Shown here: positions 40,831 to 51,640 of the stretch, in pieces
How the letters are laid out: every line of letters starts with the position of its first letter
Numbering within the stretch: the first letter of the stretch is position 1
Source of the DNA: Lepidostoma basale
Taxonomy: Eukaryota; Arthropoda; Insecta; Trichoptera; Lepidostomatidae
Assembly (NCBI GenBank): GCA_022606425.2
Contig: JAHDVF020000449.1
Coordinates: 62,001-126,000 of the forward strand
Direction of reading: 5' to 3'
Length of the DNA: 64,000 nucleotides
The notes under the pieces: model-generated
Seen by the model: only the letters and a program-made list of their open reading frames with translations
What the model was told of the DNA's origin: nothing
The model's database searches: none
Program-made: the position numbers and the translations under genes

Positions 40831-41760
40831 TCATTTCATTTCATTTTCATTTTCATTCATTTTAATAAAAATTACAAACATTACAGACATATTTCCAGAT
40901 CGTTTGCAATTACATTATGAGAATTTAAAAGAGAAGCATAAAAAAATAAGCTTAAGAATTAGAAATAATCATAACATTGATATTGCATCCCTGAGGCAAC
41001 TCAGACTATCACGAAATATGTCGACCTCCGAGGCGACCCGATTAAGCAATAAGATTGCCCTACCCACAGGCATAACCATTGGCAGGTTGGTTTTGCAGCG
41101 CGGCAAATAAAACAATCTGCGCTGTCTTTGACGAAGGTCAATCAGGGACAAATAGACCTACATCACTCAGGACATCCGAGTTTTGTATACGGCCGCCAAT
41201 CAGCTGAAAGAAGTGAACTCCCAAGTGAATATTCCTCCTTCTCTCCAATGATTGGTAGCTTAACATACAACAACAACAACAACAAACCATCACGCCGTTT
41301 CCCCGCAGGGGTAGGCAGAGAGAATGGACCGCCACAATACTCTATCCTGGCACACCTCTCTAGCTTCCTCCACATTCATACATCGAGTCATACACGCACG
41401 TCGATTCTTCCGGCTTCTGACATGATCAACTTTTAATATTTGATTAATTTGGTCATGCCATGTTTTCCTCGGTCTACCTCGACTCCTTACTCCATTTACA
41501 CTGTTAACGTATACTTTTTTAACCATTCTTTCTTCACCCATGCGCTCCATATGTCCGAACCAACGCAGCGAACCTTTCATAATTTTGTTCATAATACCTT
41601 CTTTCGCTCTACATTCCTTCCTAATATCAGCATTTGAGATTAACATGAGCTTAACATACCTAGCAAGAATTCAGTCGGGAAGAGCCACGGCTAATAACCG
41701 CGCTCCCTGAGTATTGTATTGATACATACTGATTCTGTACTGTATTATTCACTGATTCTG
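40831..41760 (-). mobile_element. LINE-P 3' fragment (copy P4), split by LINE-A
   Basis: Minus strand: GVHFFQLIGGRIQNSDVLSD, LRQRQRRLFYLPRCKTNLPM, VMPVGRAILLLNRVASEVDI, FRDSLSCLRDA. (TCATT)-type tail at 40831-40865. 41660-41760 continues the same LINE upstream of the insertion (CTAGCAAGAATTCAGTCGG, cf. CCAGCAAGTTTTATTAC in P2). Confidence 0.78.
41269..41647 (-). mobile_element. LINE-A 3' fragment (copy A18), (GTT)-tailed, 12-bp TSD
   Basis: AGCTTAACATAC flanks at 41257-41268 and 41648-41659. 118 open codons: SNADIRKECRAKEGIMNKIM, LRWFGHMERMGEERMVKKVY, RSRGRPRKTWHDQINQILKV, RKNRRACMTRCMNVEEAREV, LWRSILSAYPCGETA, stop. The most intact LINE-A C-terminus in the window. Confidence 0.93.
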
Positions 41761-41769
41761 CTCTCTCTA

Positions 41770-42245
41770 CCTCAGCCATTTGACTTAATATGTACGCTAC
41801 GGTTGCGGTGGATTTTAAGCGTTCTTGAAAATGTAGGTTTAGTCTTCCGCCGTACTGCCGACATACATATATTCATCACATTATCGATTAGGAGCTGCAA
41901 CCCTCAGATTCCCGTTACTCTCGAGTGCGTGTAGGGAAACCGCAGCAGGGGATTTAGTACCATGCTCGCATTATAATGCGAGTACTTACTCCCCGGAGCC
42001 CTTTGAAGAAATGTCAGTTTGGGATTGCCATATCTTCTTGGAGTGTTTGCCTGACATTATGCAGGCGGGGGAGCCCCCTCTGAACACGCTAGTGATGTAT
42101 CTTAAAGTGTGCAAGTTTCCGGGCCCCTTTGTATTTTTAATAAGATAAACAATATATAAAACGCAAACATAACAACACATATTGTTATTTAAAATATATT
42201 CAATTCATTTTCGACGACAGATCGCCTGAGAACCGGCATATCTTA
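41770..42245. other. Unassigned sequence
   Basis: No family match. Short frames only. Confidence 0.35.
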
Positions 42246-42249
42246 CCTC

Positions 42250-42722
42250 ATTTATTGTTTCTGGAACAATGATGTAACACTCTATATTAAATAATTAATA
42301 CGAATGACAACGTCAGTTTTCTAGAAGTTTTATTATATTTGATATTTGACATTTGATAATGCCTTAGAAGGGCGAAACATGTCATTCCCATAAAATATAA
42401 TAAAACTTCTATAATTTATTGAACGCTAAGGCAATAACACTGTGGAATTCCATAGTAATATACTTAGGAAATTAAAAATAACTTTCTTTAATCCACAAAA
42501 TATTTAAAATCACGACATGTTTCGGAAGATACCTTCATCTTCAGCCATTTTTATGTTTAGTTGTTTGTTTAGTTTTTATTATTTTTTTACACCTGAAGAT
42601 GGAGGTATTCTCCGAAACTTGTCATGTTTTTAATATTTTTTAAATATATTTTGGATTAAACAAAGTTATTTTCAACTTCCTAAGTAAACTTCTAGAAAAC
42701 TGACGTTTTCATTCGTATTAAT
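42250..42722. mobile_element. K-family MITE (copy K11), split by M1
   Basis: Left arm with the outer block (TTTATTGTTTCTGGAACAAT), AATACGAATGACAACGTCAG; loop TTTGATAATGCCTTAGAAGG; the right arm begins CCCATAAAATATAATAAAAC and resumes at 42688 (CTTCTAGAAAACTGACGTTT). Confidence 0.84.
42422..42687. mobile_element. M-family foldback element (copy M1) inside K
   Basis: Inverted arms: CTTAGGAAATTAAAAATAAC, ACGACATGTTTCGGAAGATA versus ATTCTCCGAAACTTGTCATG, AAGTTATTTTCAACTTCCTA. Loop holds TTCATCTTCAGCC / ACCTGAAGATGGAGG. Confidence 0.78.
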
Positions 42723-42724
42723 AT

Positions 42725-43414
42725 CTTACCTTATTTGGCAATTCATAATTTATCTTAAGTCGTCTATAGAAAACACCTTATTCTGTAAAACCTTTAGTTT
42801 ATTAATATCTCCTTTATTTGCCAAAAACAATACAGAGGAATGTCAACAGTTTTAGGACGAGAGATGGCAGACCCTTTAATGCCTCCATTATTCATGTTCT
42901 CCTCCAATATAGGATCTCCCTGCGCCACTATTTCATAGCGAGCTCGTAATTTCTTTCCAGTAGGCGTATTTTCGGAGCTTACATGACCGACTTAATTGCT
43001 TGAACATAGCAATTTCCCAACTTCCCTCCTTGGGCACTTTTTCCCTGCTCGATTTATGGACGCTCACGGCAATGGAGCAGCGCTCGGGTGGCGAGAGCGG
43101 CTGTTTTTGTAAGCAAACTTATCCCATCGCACTGACTGTTGGCAATACTCGTATTATATCGCCCGTGATGTTTGTTCCGCTGATTCAATTGTTTTTTTCT
43201 TCTGGTTCATTCAAAAAAGTTTTAACGGTCGTGAGGCCCCATTTAATATTGGTTAATGTCCCTGGGTATCAGAAAAAGTACACTTATTTAGAGTTATTAG
43301 AGGTACATATATTTAAAATACTCTAAATCGACATCGACCCACGTAAACTCTCTATATAATCTGCACGTTCATTTTTATATAAAAAAAAAAATATTGTATA
43401 ATAATTTGTTTAAA
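42725..43414. other. Single-copy region
   Basis: 42990-43260 is GC-richer with a 108-codon plus frame (MNIAISQLPSLGTFSLLDLW...) that I cannot assign; no splice or domain evidence. Confidence 0.3.
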
Positions 43415-43640
43415 AGCTAAGATGGCAGTTCACAATGGTGTTCTTGTGCCGACCTTAATGTATAGCGTTGAAGTGTAGCGTGGAACCGGCACCAGGATTT
43501 TTCTTAAAAGAAGTATCAAAATGGGAATGAATTCAGTAGAATAAAGATCTTTTAGACGAATGTGTGGTAAATCTGTATATGAGTGTCAAATGCAATAAAT
43601 GTAGTGCGAATGAAAGTGTTGTGAACAAAATAATGAATTA
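43415..43640 (+). mobile_element. LINE-A fragment, heavily decayed (copy A19)
   Basis: KAKMAVHNGVLVPTLMYSVE-like start, then RSFRRMCGKSVYE, ECGAN.SVVNKIM relics across several indels. Confidence 0.72.
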
Positions 43641-43717
43641 GATAATGCATCTATTTGGCGGAAACACTTTGATATTTTAATGTTTTAACTGTTTAAATAA
43701 AAAAACTTTGTTTATTG

Positions 43718-43943
43718 TTTCTTGAACAATGATGTCAAACTTCATATAAAATGATTAATATTTATGAAAAAACGATAGTTTTCAAGGAGTTTTATTATAA
43801 TGTTTATGTATGACATGTTTCGCCCTTCTAAGACATTATCAAAAATAAAATTAAAAAAACATTTGATAATGCCTTAGAAGGGCGAAACATGTCAAACATA
43901 AACATTATAATAAAACTATCGTTTTTTTTCATATATATTAATA
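43718..43943. mobile_element. K-family MITE, complete foldback (copy K12)
   Basis: Both arms present: CGATAGTTTTCAAGGAGTTT, GACATGTTTCGCCCTTCTAA and TTAGAAGGGCGAAACATGTC, TAATAAAACTATCG, around a 30-base loop. Confidence 0.86.
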
Positions 43944-43945
43944 AA

Positions 43946-44390
43946 AAAAAACGGTGGATACGTGTAACATAAATTAAATAAACACAAAAGTCCGAATCGT
44001 CCATGTCAACATGTGCAACATCGAAAAAAACATTATGTGTGCTAAATAAAAAAAAAAACGGTGGATTCGTGGAACATAAATTAAATAGACAATATGTGCA
44101 CCATCTAAAAAGAACATTTTATGTTAAATTATTATTATTTTGTTATTTTATTTTATATCATTGTATTTTTTATTATTTGTTTTAGATTTATTTTGTGGGT
44201 GGACGATTGAAGTGTGCGCGGGAGATGCCTATTGGTGGCGATAAGGTTCGCAACCCATCACACCGCGTCTCCCGCGGGGCGAAAAGAGAAGGATGGAGTG
44301 CCGCATCAGTAAATGTGTGACAGTCCATTCTTTCTGCCTACCCTTTCGGGGAGACGGCGTGATGGTTAGTTAGTTAGTTAGTTTAAAAAA
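43946..44390 (+). mobile_element. SINE-G (copy G2), two 5' monomers
   Basis: Two tandem units starting AAAAAACGGTGGATACGTG (about 43948) and AAAACGGTGGATTCGTGG (about 44052), each with AACATAAATTAAATA. Then CCATCTAAAAAGAACATTTT, TTTAGATTTATTTTGTGGGT, GAAGTGTGCGCGGGAGATGC, GGTTCGCAACCC, GTCTCCCGCGGGGCGAAAAG and the LINE-A end CGGCGTGATGG(TTAG)n. Confidence 0.85.
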
Positions 44391-44574
44391 CTTTCTTATA
44401 AATATCACAATTGATTATATTTTCTAGTTTCCTCCCCTCCTAATAATTTTGTATATAAACTAAGACTTTCTGACATATTTTTAGTTGATTGTAAGACCTG
44501 ACAATGCTAACATCGGTTAACGAAACACCTTTCGATACAAAATATAATACTGTGATATTTTTGACAAAATAATG

Positions 44575-44835
44575 AATGTGTCATTAAGATGATTTGGACA
44601 CGTGGAAAGAATAAATGAAGATAGAATGTTGAAGAAAGTATATGTTAACAACGTAAAACGTTGCGAGATCAAATCAATCAAATATTAAATTTCGACCCCG
44701 TAAAGAGTCAGAGAAATCGACGTGCATGCTGACACGATGTATGAATGTAAAGGAAGCGAAAGAAGTGTCAGGAGAGAACAACGTACCATTATTTCTACTT
44801 ACCCCTTCGTGGAGACGGCGTGATGGTGAGTTATT
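44575..44835 (+). mobile_element. LINE-A 3' fragment (copy A20), internally deleted
   Basis: Relics of LRWFGHVERINEDRMLKKVY and VNNVK, then RDQINQILNFDPV.SQRNRR. Tail CGGCGTGATGGTGAG. A deletion removes the RNRGRPRKTWH part. Confidence 0.78.
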
Positions 44836-45040
44836 TGTAAAACTGGTTTCTCCCACGCAGATAGTAAAAAGCTTTCGGGTTGAGAAGTTTCTGGAAATTA
44901 TTTCACCGTTTACGTGGTTCATAATTTTGTCGATAAGTTATGTAGAGGGTCACCCGAACACCCGCAACAGTCTGAACATCTACCCCTTATTTTAAACTCC
45001 CGGGGGTGGCAAAGGGTTCAAGACTAGTTATAATATTATA

Positions 45041-45140
45041 TACCATCACGCCGTTTCGCTGTACGCATGAAGCATAGTCCGCCACACATATATATCTAGT
45101 CTATTTCACATTCATACAATATGTTGGGTACGCGCATTAC
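45041..45140 (-). mobile_element. LINE-A 3' tip, decayed (copy A21)
   Basis: ACCATCACGCCGTTTCGCTG, ATAGTCCGCCACAC, TTTCACATTCATACAA. Only the end of the element. Confidence 0.65.
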
Positions 45141-45304
45141 ATGAATATTTGGTCTGTCGGTCTTTCGCGCCTTTCATGAGCGGACTTCTCGCTTAATGTT
45201 GTTTTCCATATTTTTTTTTAATAACACTAAAAATGTTATCTTTCATATAATATAAAGCACTCACTTTGTGGTTAGACATTTTAAATTATTACATACTTTA
45301 TGGT

Positions 45305-45845
45305 ATCTTCTTCCTCAGCCTATTCCCGTCCATTCCCAGACAAAGACCCCCTTCATTCGCTTCCATGTCACTCTGTCTTGTGCAGACTGATCCACGTAAT
45401 TCCGACGTGGCTGTTCAGATCATCCTTCCACCGTAGTTGAGGTCGCCCTACACTTCTCCTTGCCGTCCACGGTCTTCAAGTCAGCAGTCTTCTTGTCCAT
45501 TTTTCATCTGAGCTTCTGGGTACGTGACCTGCCCATTGCCATTTAAGAGTCGCCACCAGGTGGATGATGTCATGACCTTTGTTTTTTCTCTCACCGTATC
45601 GTTTATGACTCTTATGCTCATTCCTAACATGTTTCTTTCCATGGCTCTTTGGGTTACTCGTAGTTTCTCGGCACTTTGTTTGGACAATGTTACAGTTTCA
45701 AGACAACTGGCAGAACCGGCTGGCAGAAATAAGTACCAACTGGCAGAACGCAGGCTTCGTAGACTTTTCGTTTCAGCTTGATCGGTATTTTCCGGTAGTT
45801 CAATTCTTCTTTTTATCTCTGCGGTTTGGTTATCTCGGCCCAATC
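45305..45845 (-). mobile_element. LINE-T fragment (copy T2)
   Basis: Minus strand: AEIKRRIELPENT(D), KSLRSLRS, CLETVTLSKQSAEKLRVTQR, AMERNMLGMSIRVINDTVRE, KTKVMTSSTWWRLLNGNGQV, then after a stop RRSVGRPQLRWKDDLNSHVG and WHGSEWRG. Aligns with 20652 and extends it on the 5' side. Confidence 0.78.
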
Positions 45846-46004
45846 GAATATTGTATATATCAAATAAAATAAAATAACAATTTATATGTTATATTTTACA
45901 TTTGTTATGATTGGTTGTATCAATGTTGTATATCTATAATATTTAGTGTTGAAGCATTCTTAATTTCATGTAAATCTACCTTTATAATCTGTATTTCCGT
46001 TAAA

Positions 46005-46090
46005 GACAGTGTGACTATCATACTGCAATCGCCGGGTATCGAAGCCGGGACCTTCGGTGTGGCAGTCAACGCTGCCACGAACGCTTGTTA
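46005..46090 (-). mobile_element. SINE-F head fragment (copy F11)
   Basis: Minus strand: GTGGCAGCGTTGACTGCCAC, CGAAGGTCCCGGCTTCGATA, GCGATTGCAGTATGATAGTC. Only the tRNA-like head and first body block. Confidence 0.78.
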
Positions 46091-46714
46091 ATCGGAGCAA
46101 TATCGTTTGAATATAACTATTATGTATTTCCAAATGTGTAGTGATTACACGGGACCGTTACTCGCGGAATGTTTTTTTAGAATTTTAGCACAGTAAGGGA
46201 AAGGGTTAATAAATACTACTTTTTTCTTTAGTAGAAATGTTTTTGATCTTCCATTTGCTCAGTATTCTTGTGATATATGGCACGTGATCCGGCAGACCGT
46301 CGGTCTGTATAGAGTGTTAATTTTCTTCACTCACCAATCTACCGGATGGCTTCCGTCCTATCGCCGATTTCTGGTGCTTCATCGTCATCCTTCCACACTT
46401 CCGCACACACTGGCGGAAGTACGGAACATATCTTCTCCCAATATTAGAGCGGTTGAACGATTTCATACACTAGATCTTTCCTCTGCGGTTATAATATAAC
46501 TTTTTTCCCAATATTTCTATCGCCATCGATACAGATTTATTTATAAAATATAATAATATCTCTCTTCTTATATTTTTTCTATTTTTTATTCTTCAAACCT
46601 TTCAAACTTTGGTTTTTATTTTGTAGATATTTATGAAACATAAAAAGGTAAATATTAAAGTGTTCTTTTTTTTTAGTTTTAGAATAATTGTCGGCCAATG
46701 AGAAAAGTTTATTT
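46091..46714. other. Unassigned sequence
   Basis: 46270-46500 is GC-richer and contains a 71-codon frame of no recognisable family. Confidence 0.3.
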
Positions 46715-46825
46715 ACTACTTCTTCTTCTTCTTCTTCGGCGTTACAATATTTGATGGGTAGCCTCCTCCAAGAAACGTCTCTATCCCGTCCTGTCCCTGG
46801 CCGCCACCTCCCAGTCTTGACTAAA
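46715..46825 (-). mobile_element. LINE 3' tip with (GAA)n tail
   Basis: (TTC)n then GGCGTTACAATATTTGATGG; the minus strand reads QDWEVAARDRTG and RDVSWRRLPIKYCNAEEEEE-like residues, an RT C-terminal style related to LINE-Q (RAAQDRDRFA). Confidence 0.5.
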
Positions 46826-46929
46826 ATGTCTAAAAAATAAATAATATAAACGACAATGATATAAAATAAAATAACAGAATATAAATAACATAATACTCGT
46901 ATGTTATTGATTAATTAAACCTTGTTTTA

Positions 46930-47076
46930 ACTAACTAACTAACCATCACGCCGTCTCCCCGAAAGGGTAGGCAGAAAGAATGGACTGTCACATTTTTACT
47001 GATGCGGCACTCCATCTTTCTCTTTTCGCTCCGCGGGAGACGCGGTGTGATGGGTTGCGAACCTCATCGCCACACG
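46930..47076 (-). mobile_element. SINE-G, 5'-truncated, with 12-bp TSD (copy G3)
   Basis: AACCTTGTTTTA flanks at 46918-46929 and 47077-47088. Contents: GTTA tail, LINE-A end CATCACGCCGTCTCCCCGAA, ACTGATGCGGCACTCCATC, CGCGGGAGACGCGGTGTGAT, GGTTGCGAACCTCATCGCC. Confidence 0.9.
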
Positions 47077-47159
47077 AACCTTGTTTTATTTACGTGAAAA
47101 AATGTTTTTCTTAGTTTCCTGTAAATAATGTAAAAAAAAATCTTTAAACTATATATGAG

Positions 47160-47585
47160 TATGTATCATATTTCGTTTTATTCCACTTGTTCTTCAGTTT
47201 CGACCGGTTTCCGGCTCGCCAACTTTTAAAGGCGGGCCACACTGTTTTAAACAAGCTCTCCACATCGGTCTCCACCGGCGGCTTAAAACTGTGTAGACAC
47301 TTGTTTGAAACCAAAATTCGTTTGACCTTCAACAAACTTTGTGGACGGACGTGCGTTTAAACACGCATTCCACGTATGGAGAGCTTGTTTTAAACCAAGT
47401 GTGGACGCTACACCAACCGTGGGCTCCACAGCTCTCCACCAAGGTCACCCCTGTGGAGAGTTTGTTTCAAACAGTGTGGCACGGCCTTTAGTGGAGATTC
47501 TTACACCACTAAAAGTTATTACACCAGAAGATGGCAGCGAGCTGCCGAAACCGGACGATACTAATGAACAAGTGGAATAAAATAC
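47160..47585. mobile_element. Foldback element enclosing a MITE
   Basis: Outer inverted arms TTTCGTTTTATTCCACTTGT, TTCAGTTTCGACCGGTTT and GCCGAAACCGGACGATACT, AACAAGTGGAATAAAATAC. Similar CCGGTTTCG cores occur in N elements. 47229-47488 is a separate insertion. Confidence 0.72.
47229..47488. mobile_element. MITE with about 35-bp terminal inverted repeats
   Basis: Ends AAGGCGGGCCACACTGTTTT... and the reverse complement AAGGCCGTGCCACACTGTTT..., both running on to CTCTCCAC. TA lies on each side (47227-47228, 47489-47490), possibly the target duplication. Internal subrepeats of GGAGAGCTTGTTT. Superfamily not certain. Confidence 0.78.
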
Positions 47586-47589
47586 AAAT

Positions 47590-48950
47590 AGGTTTCGAGT
47601 TTTGTGTAATTATTCCATTTAATTAATCCTGCTAGAATGACATTTTTTTATTATTATTCTTGCGAATTTTCTATATTTCTTTTCCTTTGTTTCTGGCAGT
47701 TTAGGCCACCCTGAAAGCAGGATTAGGTACCTACTTGTGCAGAAAACTTTCGCTCGAACGAATGTTAAGGATTTATTTACATAATTATCTCACGCTCTTT
47801 GATTTCTTTTTTTAAAGCAAGGGAAATGTTCTGAAAAACGATTTCGCATCGCTCGTTGCTCGGGGCTTATTTTTCTTCTCGTAGATACTATCTTAAATAC
47901 TCTTGTAATTCAAATTTGATTGATTAATCTCTCTCATTAGGGCCTTATTTACTGTCGAGCCATGTAAGGAATTTGAAAAAAATGCGCGGACAAAGAAAAT
48001 TACACGCTTGTGTTAAATTTTGTAGTATATTATAGTATAAACTATAATTTGGGGTTGAATTTTTATTCCCTATTTATATTAAATATTCTTTTCGTATTCG
48101 TACGCTCATATTCAAAGAATGAAGGACAGCTGGAGACCTACCTCACAGGAGGAGCAACACTCTGGAGAACAGACCACATAGGTCTACAATAAGGAAGAAG
48201 AAGAAGAAGATTATCTTCATATAAAATAAAAGTTCATTCAAAAGGTTCAAAATATCGCCTATTATTGTAAATTTTGTACCGTCTGAGGCTTTTATTTATT
48301 TGTAGTTGGAAATCCTACATTTTTTTTTTAATTTTAAATTTCGTTTTTTGTTGGAGGGGGGGGAAAAGCTGGAAAATTTTAATGTGGTAAGGGGGGCGAT
48401 TCTTTCAATACGGTTAAGAAACACTGTTATAAACGAATTCATATCCAAATATTGTTTGTGCATCCATTTTATTTGTATGCAGCGCGATGCAAAGCGAACC
48501 ATATCCCAGTAGCCGGGGCGGCGAGCGCATTTCGTTTCCGGGGATTTCCGCTTCCGGATGACACGGTGACCCCCTCCCGCCTCCCGCCCCCCGCGCCTCC
48601 CTTCCCGCCCCCAGAGCTATTCAGCTGGTGACGATTTATGTTTACTTGTTTGTTTTGTCCTCCGCCACCCCCGAACGCTGGTACAGAGTCCCTGTAAAAT
48701 GTTTACCCGCTGTGCTAATGCATATTTTAATGTCGAGGATATTAAATTCGTCATTTTGTATTCATTTGGTGTGGCAAATTAATGTGTGCGGTGCAGTTAA
48801 TGTGCTCACTACAAATGCTTTTCCGTTTGGTTTCTCTGTTATCCGCTTATATGCGATTAGTTCACAATTGCAAATCAATCAGAGAAGATTTTCCTTAATC
48901 TGAATTTTACATTTAATTTCTATAATTCTTGAATTATTTATTAAATTAAT
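47590..48950. other. Unassigned, with GC-rich islet
   Basis: 48500-48620 is very GC-rich (CTCCCGCCCCCCGCGCCTCC). A GAAGAAGAAG LINE-type tail at 48190-48210. No coding assignment. Confidence 0.35.
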
Positions 48951-48954
48951 AAAA

Positions 48955-49375
48955 AAACACGAATATCGATATTAATTAAAAAATATACATAATCGAATTT
49001 ACACACTGCTTTTTTACCACTTTTACTTTTATTTTCCCGACTTGTTTCAAAGGTTTTAAACCTTCATCATCTAGAGATTTCCTGACATATTTCTCTCCAT
49101 TCCTCAACATTCATACATCGTGCCAAGTATGCGCGTCGATTTCTCTGAATCTTCACGTGGCTGACATTCAATATTTGATTTATTTGATAGTGCCTCGGTC
49201 TTTCTCTATTCATAGTTCCATTTACATCATTAACATATACATTTTTTTACCATTCTTTCTAATAAATCATCTTGATTATTAAAATTAACTAAAATTGTTT
49301 TAAAAAAAACAGCGTTTGAATTCATTCAGAGTTCGTCATTGTGGAATTCCACAGTGATAGCCTTAAGCTTGTTAA
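48955..49375. mobile_element. M-family element (copy M2), split by LINE-A
   Basis: Left part ACGAATATCGATATTAATTA, CACTTTTACTTTTATTTTCC, GACTTGTTTCAAAGGTTTTA; right part AACAGCGTTTGAATTCATTC, TTCGTCATTGTGGAATTCCA, CAGTGATAGCCTTAAG. Confidence 0.6.
49076..49262 (-). mobile_element. LINE-A internal fragment (copy A22)
   Basis: TTTCCTGACATATTTCTCTC to ACCATTCTTTCT; minus-strand relics of VKKNVYVNDVNGTMNREK and NRRAY. No tail. Confidence 0.72.
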
Positions 49376-49479
49376 AAAAACATTTTTTTTTCTTTTTTGT
49401 GACTGACAAAATTATGTTTTATTATAAAAAAAACTTAAACTAAAAAAACAGTGGCATTGAGATATTTTATACTTATTTA

Positions 49480-50040
49480 ATGCGTATCGGTTATAAATCT
49501 CATGTAATTTCTAATTTCTCTTATGTTATCCTTATTCTCGTTTCTGTGTTTTGCCGTTATATGTTAGTTGTCTGTCTATTTGCCCAAATTTTTTATATTA
49601 CCTTTGTAACCAAACATGTCATTTTTGTAAAAGTTCTTTTTGAATTCACATAGATTGTAAACTTTATTTATATTAGTATTCGTCTCCTATTCGCTCGCCC
49701 CACATGTACATCATCCGGTCACATATTGGACTGGTAAATTACCATCCCTTTGTTTCTTTACTGTTGTTTTTTTCCGTAATTTCTAATTTCTATCATGTTA
49801 TGTTCTTATCAATCCTATGCATGTAAATTCTAATTTATATTATGTTATGTTCTTTTCTATCTCATGTAATTTCTAATTTCTCTTATGTTATCCTTATTCT
49901 CGTTCTTGTGTTTTGCCGTTATATGTTAGTTGTCTGTCTATTTGCCCAAACTTTTATATTACCTTTGTAACTAAACATGTCATTTTTGTAAAAGCCCTTG
50001 CGGCGTTTATGTCAAAATAAATAAATAAATAAATAAAATA
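49480..50040 (+). repeat. 364-bp-spaced direct repeat, LINE-like 3' UTR
   Basis: About 140 bp (CTCATGTAATTTCTAATTTC to AACATGTCATTTTTGTAAAA) occur at 49497 and again at 49861, nearly identical. The second copy continues CCCTTGCGGCGTTTATGTCA into (AAAT)n, a typical LINE 3' UTR ending. No ORF remains. Confidence 0.75.
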
Positions 50041-50079
50041 TATTCATTAAAAAAAACCTCTATGTTTTCGTACACGTTT

Positions 50080-50210
50080 CTATAATCCTTAAACAATGTA
50101 AGTCTCTTAAAGACCCGAGAGAGGTTCATATTGTTTGGTTGTGCGAAACTGATAAAGGCTTAAAAAGGGTTCTATAATGATTTCCGGGTATGTGGTGGGA
50201 CCTTTCTCTA
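50080..50210 (+). mobile_element. Possible ancient H copy
   Basis: GTGCGAAACTGATAAAGGCT, GGGTTCTATAATGATTTCCG, GGTATGTGGTGGGACCTTTC line up with the H core with many substitutions. Confidence 0.4.
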
Positions 50211-50439
50211 ATCCTCAAACTAGGCTGAAAACTCACATGCTCCGGGAAAAAGGACCCGCGTCCAGGATCGATTCGCTGTCCTCGGGATCAAAATAATGAG
50301 TGAATTAAAAAAATCACACATTTGTGCAAAACTTTAGTATCCTTAATACGAAAGTTTTTTTTGTCTTTTTTCTTCTTTATTTACACTCTTTGTGTTGAGA
50401 AATGAGCCCCAAAAATGAATGTTAATATATTTTTAACAT

Positions 50440-50855
50440 ATTTATTGTTTCTTGAACAATTATGTAAAACTCCATATTAAATAATTAATACGAATGAAAA
50501 CGTCAGTTTTCTAGAAGTTTTATTATATTTTATGGGAAAGACATGTTTCGCCCTTCTAAGGCATTATCAAATGTGACGAAACTTCAACTCGTTGCAGTTC
50601 ATATACACTAGTAAATGGACCAGAATATGGTAATTAACGAAAATTCATGTGACTTTATACATATTTTAACAAAGAATTATCTGGGTATGTCCTGAAATAT
50701 TGGAATGTGTTTCTTGGAACTCATGAATGAATTATATGTCAATGATTACATAGTTACGGGATAGTAAATGATATTATATAAATCAACACGACATTCCCAT
50801 AAAATATAATAAAACTTCTATAAAAATGACGTTTTCATTCGTATTAATCATTTTT
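50440..50855. mobile_element. K-family MITE with a long loop (copy K13)
   Basis: Left arm TTTATTGTTTCTTGAACAAT to GGCATTATCAAATG (50575). Right arm 50785-50855: CGACATTCCCATAAAATATA, ATGACGTTTTCATTCGTATT. The 200-base loop is not seen in other copies. A degenerate further copy follows at 50856-51030. Confidence 0.8.
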
Positions 50856-51030
50856 AACATATTTCTACGAAAACATATGTTTTCTCAAAGTTTTCTTATA
50901 TTTGATAGAAATCATATGTTTCACCTAGCTAAAATGTGGTGTTATTCGTGTGAGAATGCGCCTAAGCAAATCGAAATAAATCATTCCCATAAAATATTAT
51001 AAAACATGTATTTTATATGATGTTTTACAT

Positions 51031-51321
51031 CACTGTTCACTTTTTAAATGAAGGCGCTCTGTTGTCAGTATTAATATCACGACGAAGCGGGTAATTCTCT
51101 TATAATACCAGAAAACGTACGTTTTCACGATATTCTAAGCTGAAAACCCATAATTTTCATCTTTCATAACCAAATTATAACCCAATTTGTATATTTGTTT
51201 TATGATAATATTATTTTCTGGCTAGCGAATATCAGATACAACATTCATTTTTAGATTTTGAAATGTAACACACTTGAAATGATTACATCACGAATAAGGA
51301 GTTTTAAAAGTAAATTTTTAT
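51031..51321. other. AT-rich unassigned sequence
   Basis: No family match seen. Confidence 0.3.
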
Positions 51322-51640
51322 TTCATTTTGAATGTATACATATACTTGTAGACGAATACTGGATTTTTCTAAATACAATCTTAGTAGATGGCGCTAGTGT
51401 AGATTGAACTGAAAAATGTGAAGTGTATCCCTGCATCGTAGCATATATAAATCTTCCAAAAATTTGTCAGACGTGGTGGTCGTACGTAGGGCGGAATGGG
51501 GAATGTTGTATTACATAAAGCGTGCGCTTAACCCAACCAATGACAGGTCATAAGTCCTGTAAACGCCTCGACCACCATATTCTGTTTCCAGTTAGCCTTT
51601 TCGTCTCCATTGAGATACACTTAATCCTTAATACATTTTT
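51322..51640. mobile_element. E-family MITE (copy E4), longest
   Basis: TTTTGAATGTATACATATAC, ACGAATACTGGATTTT, TAGATGGCGCTAGTGTAG, TTTGTCAGACGTGGTGGTCG, GGCGGAATGGGGAATGTTGT, AACCCAACCAATGACAGGTC, TTTCGTCTCCATTGAGATAC. The GACAGGTCATAAGTCC block is reversed relative to 1430. Confidence 0.76.
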
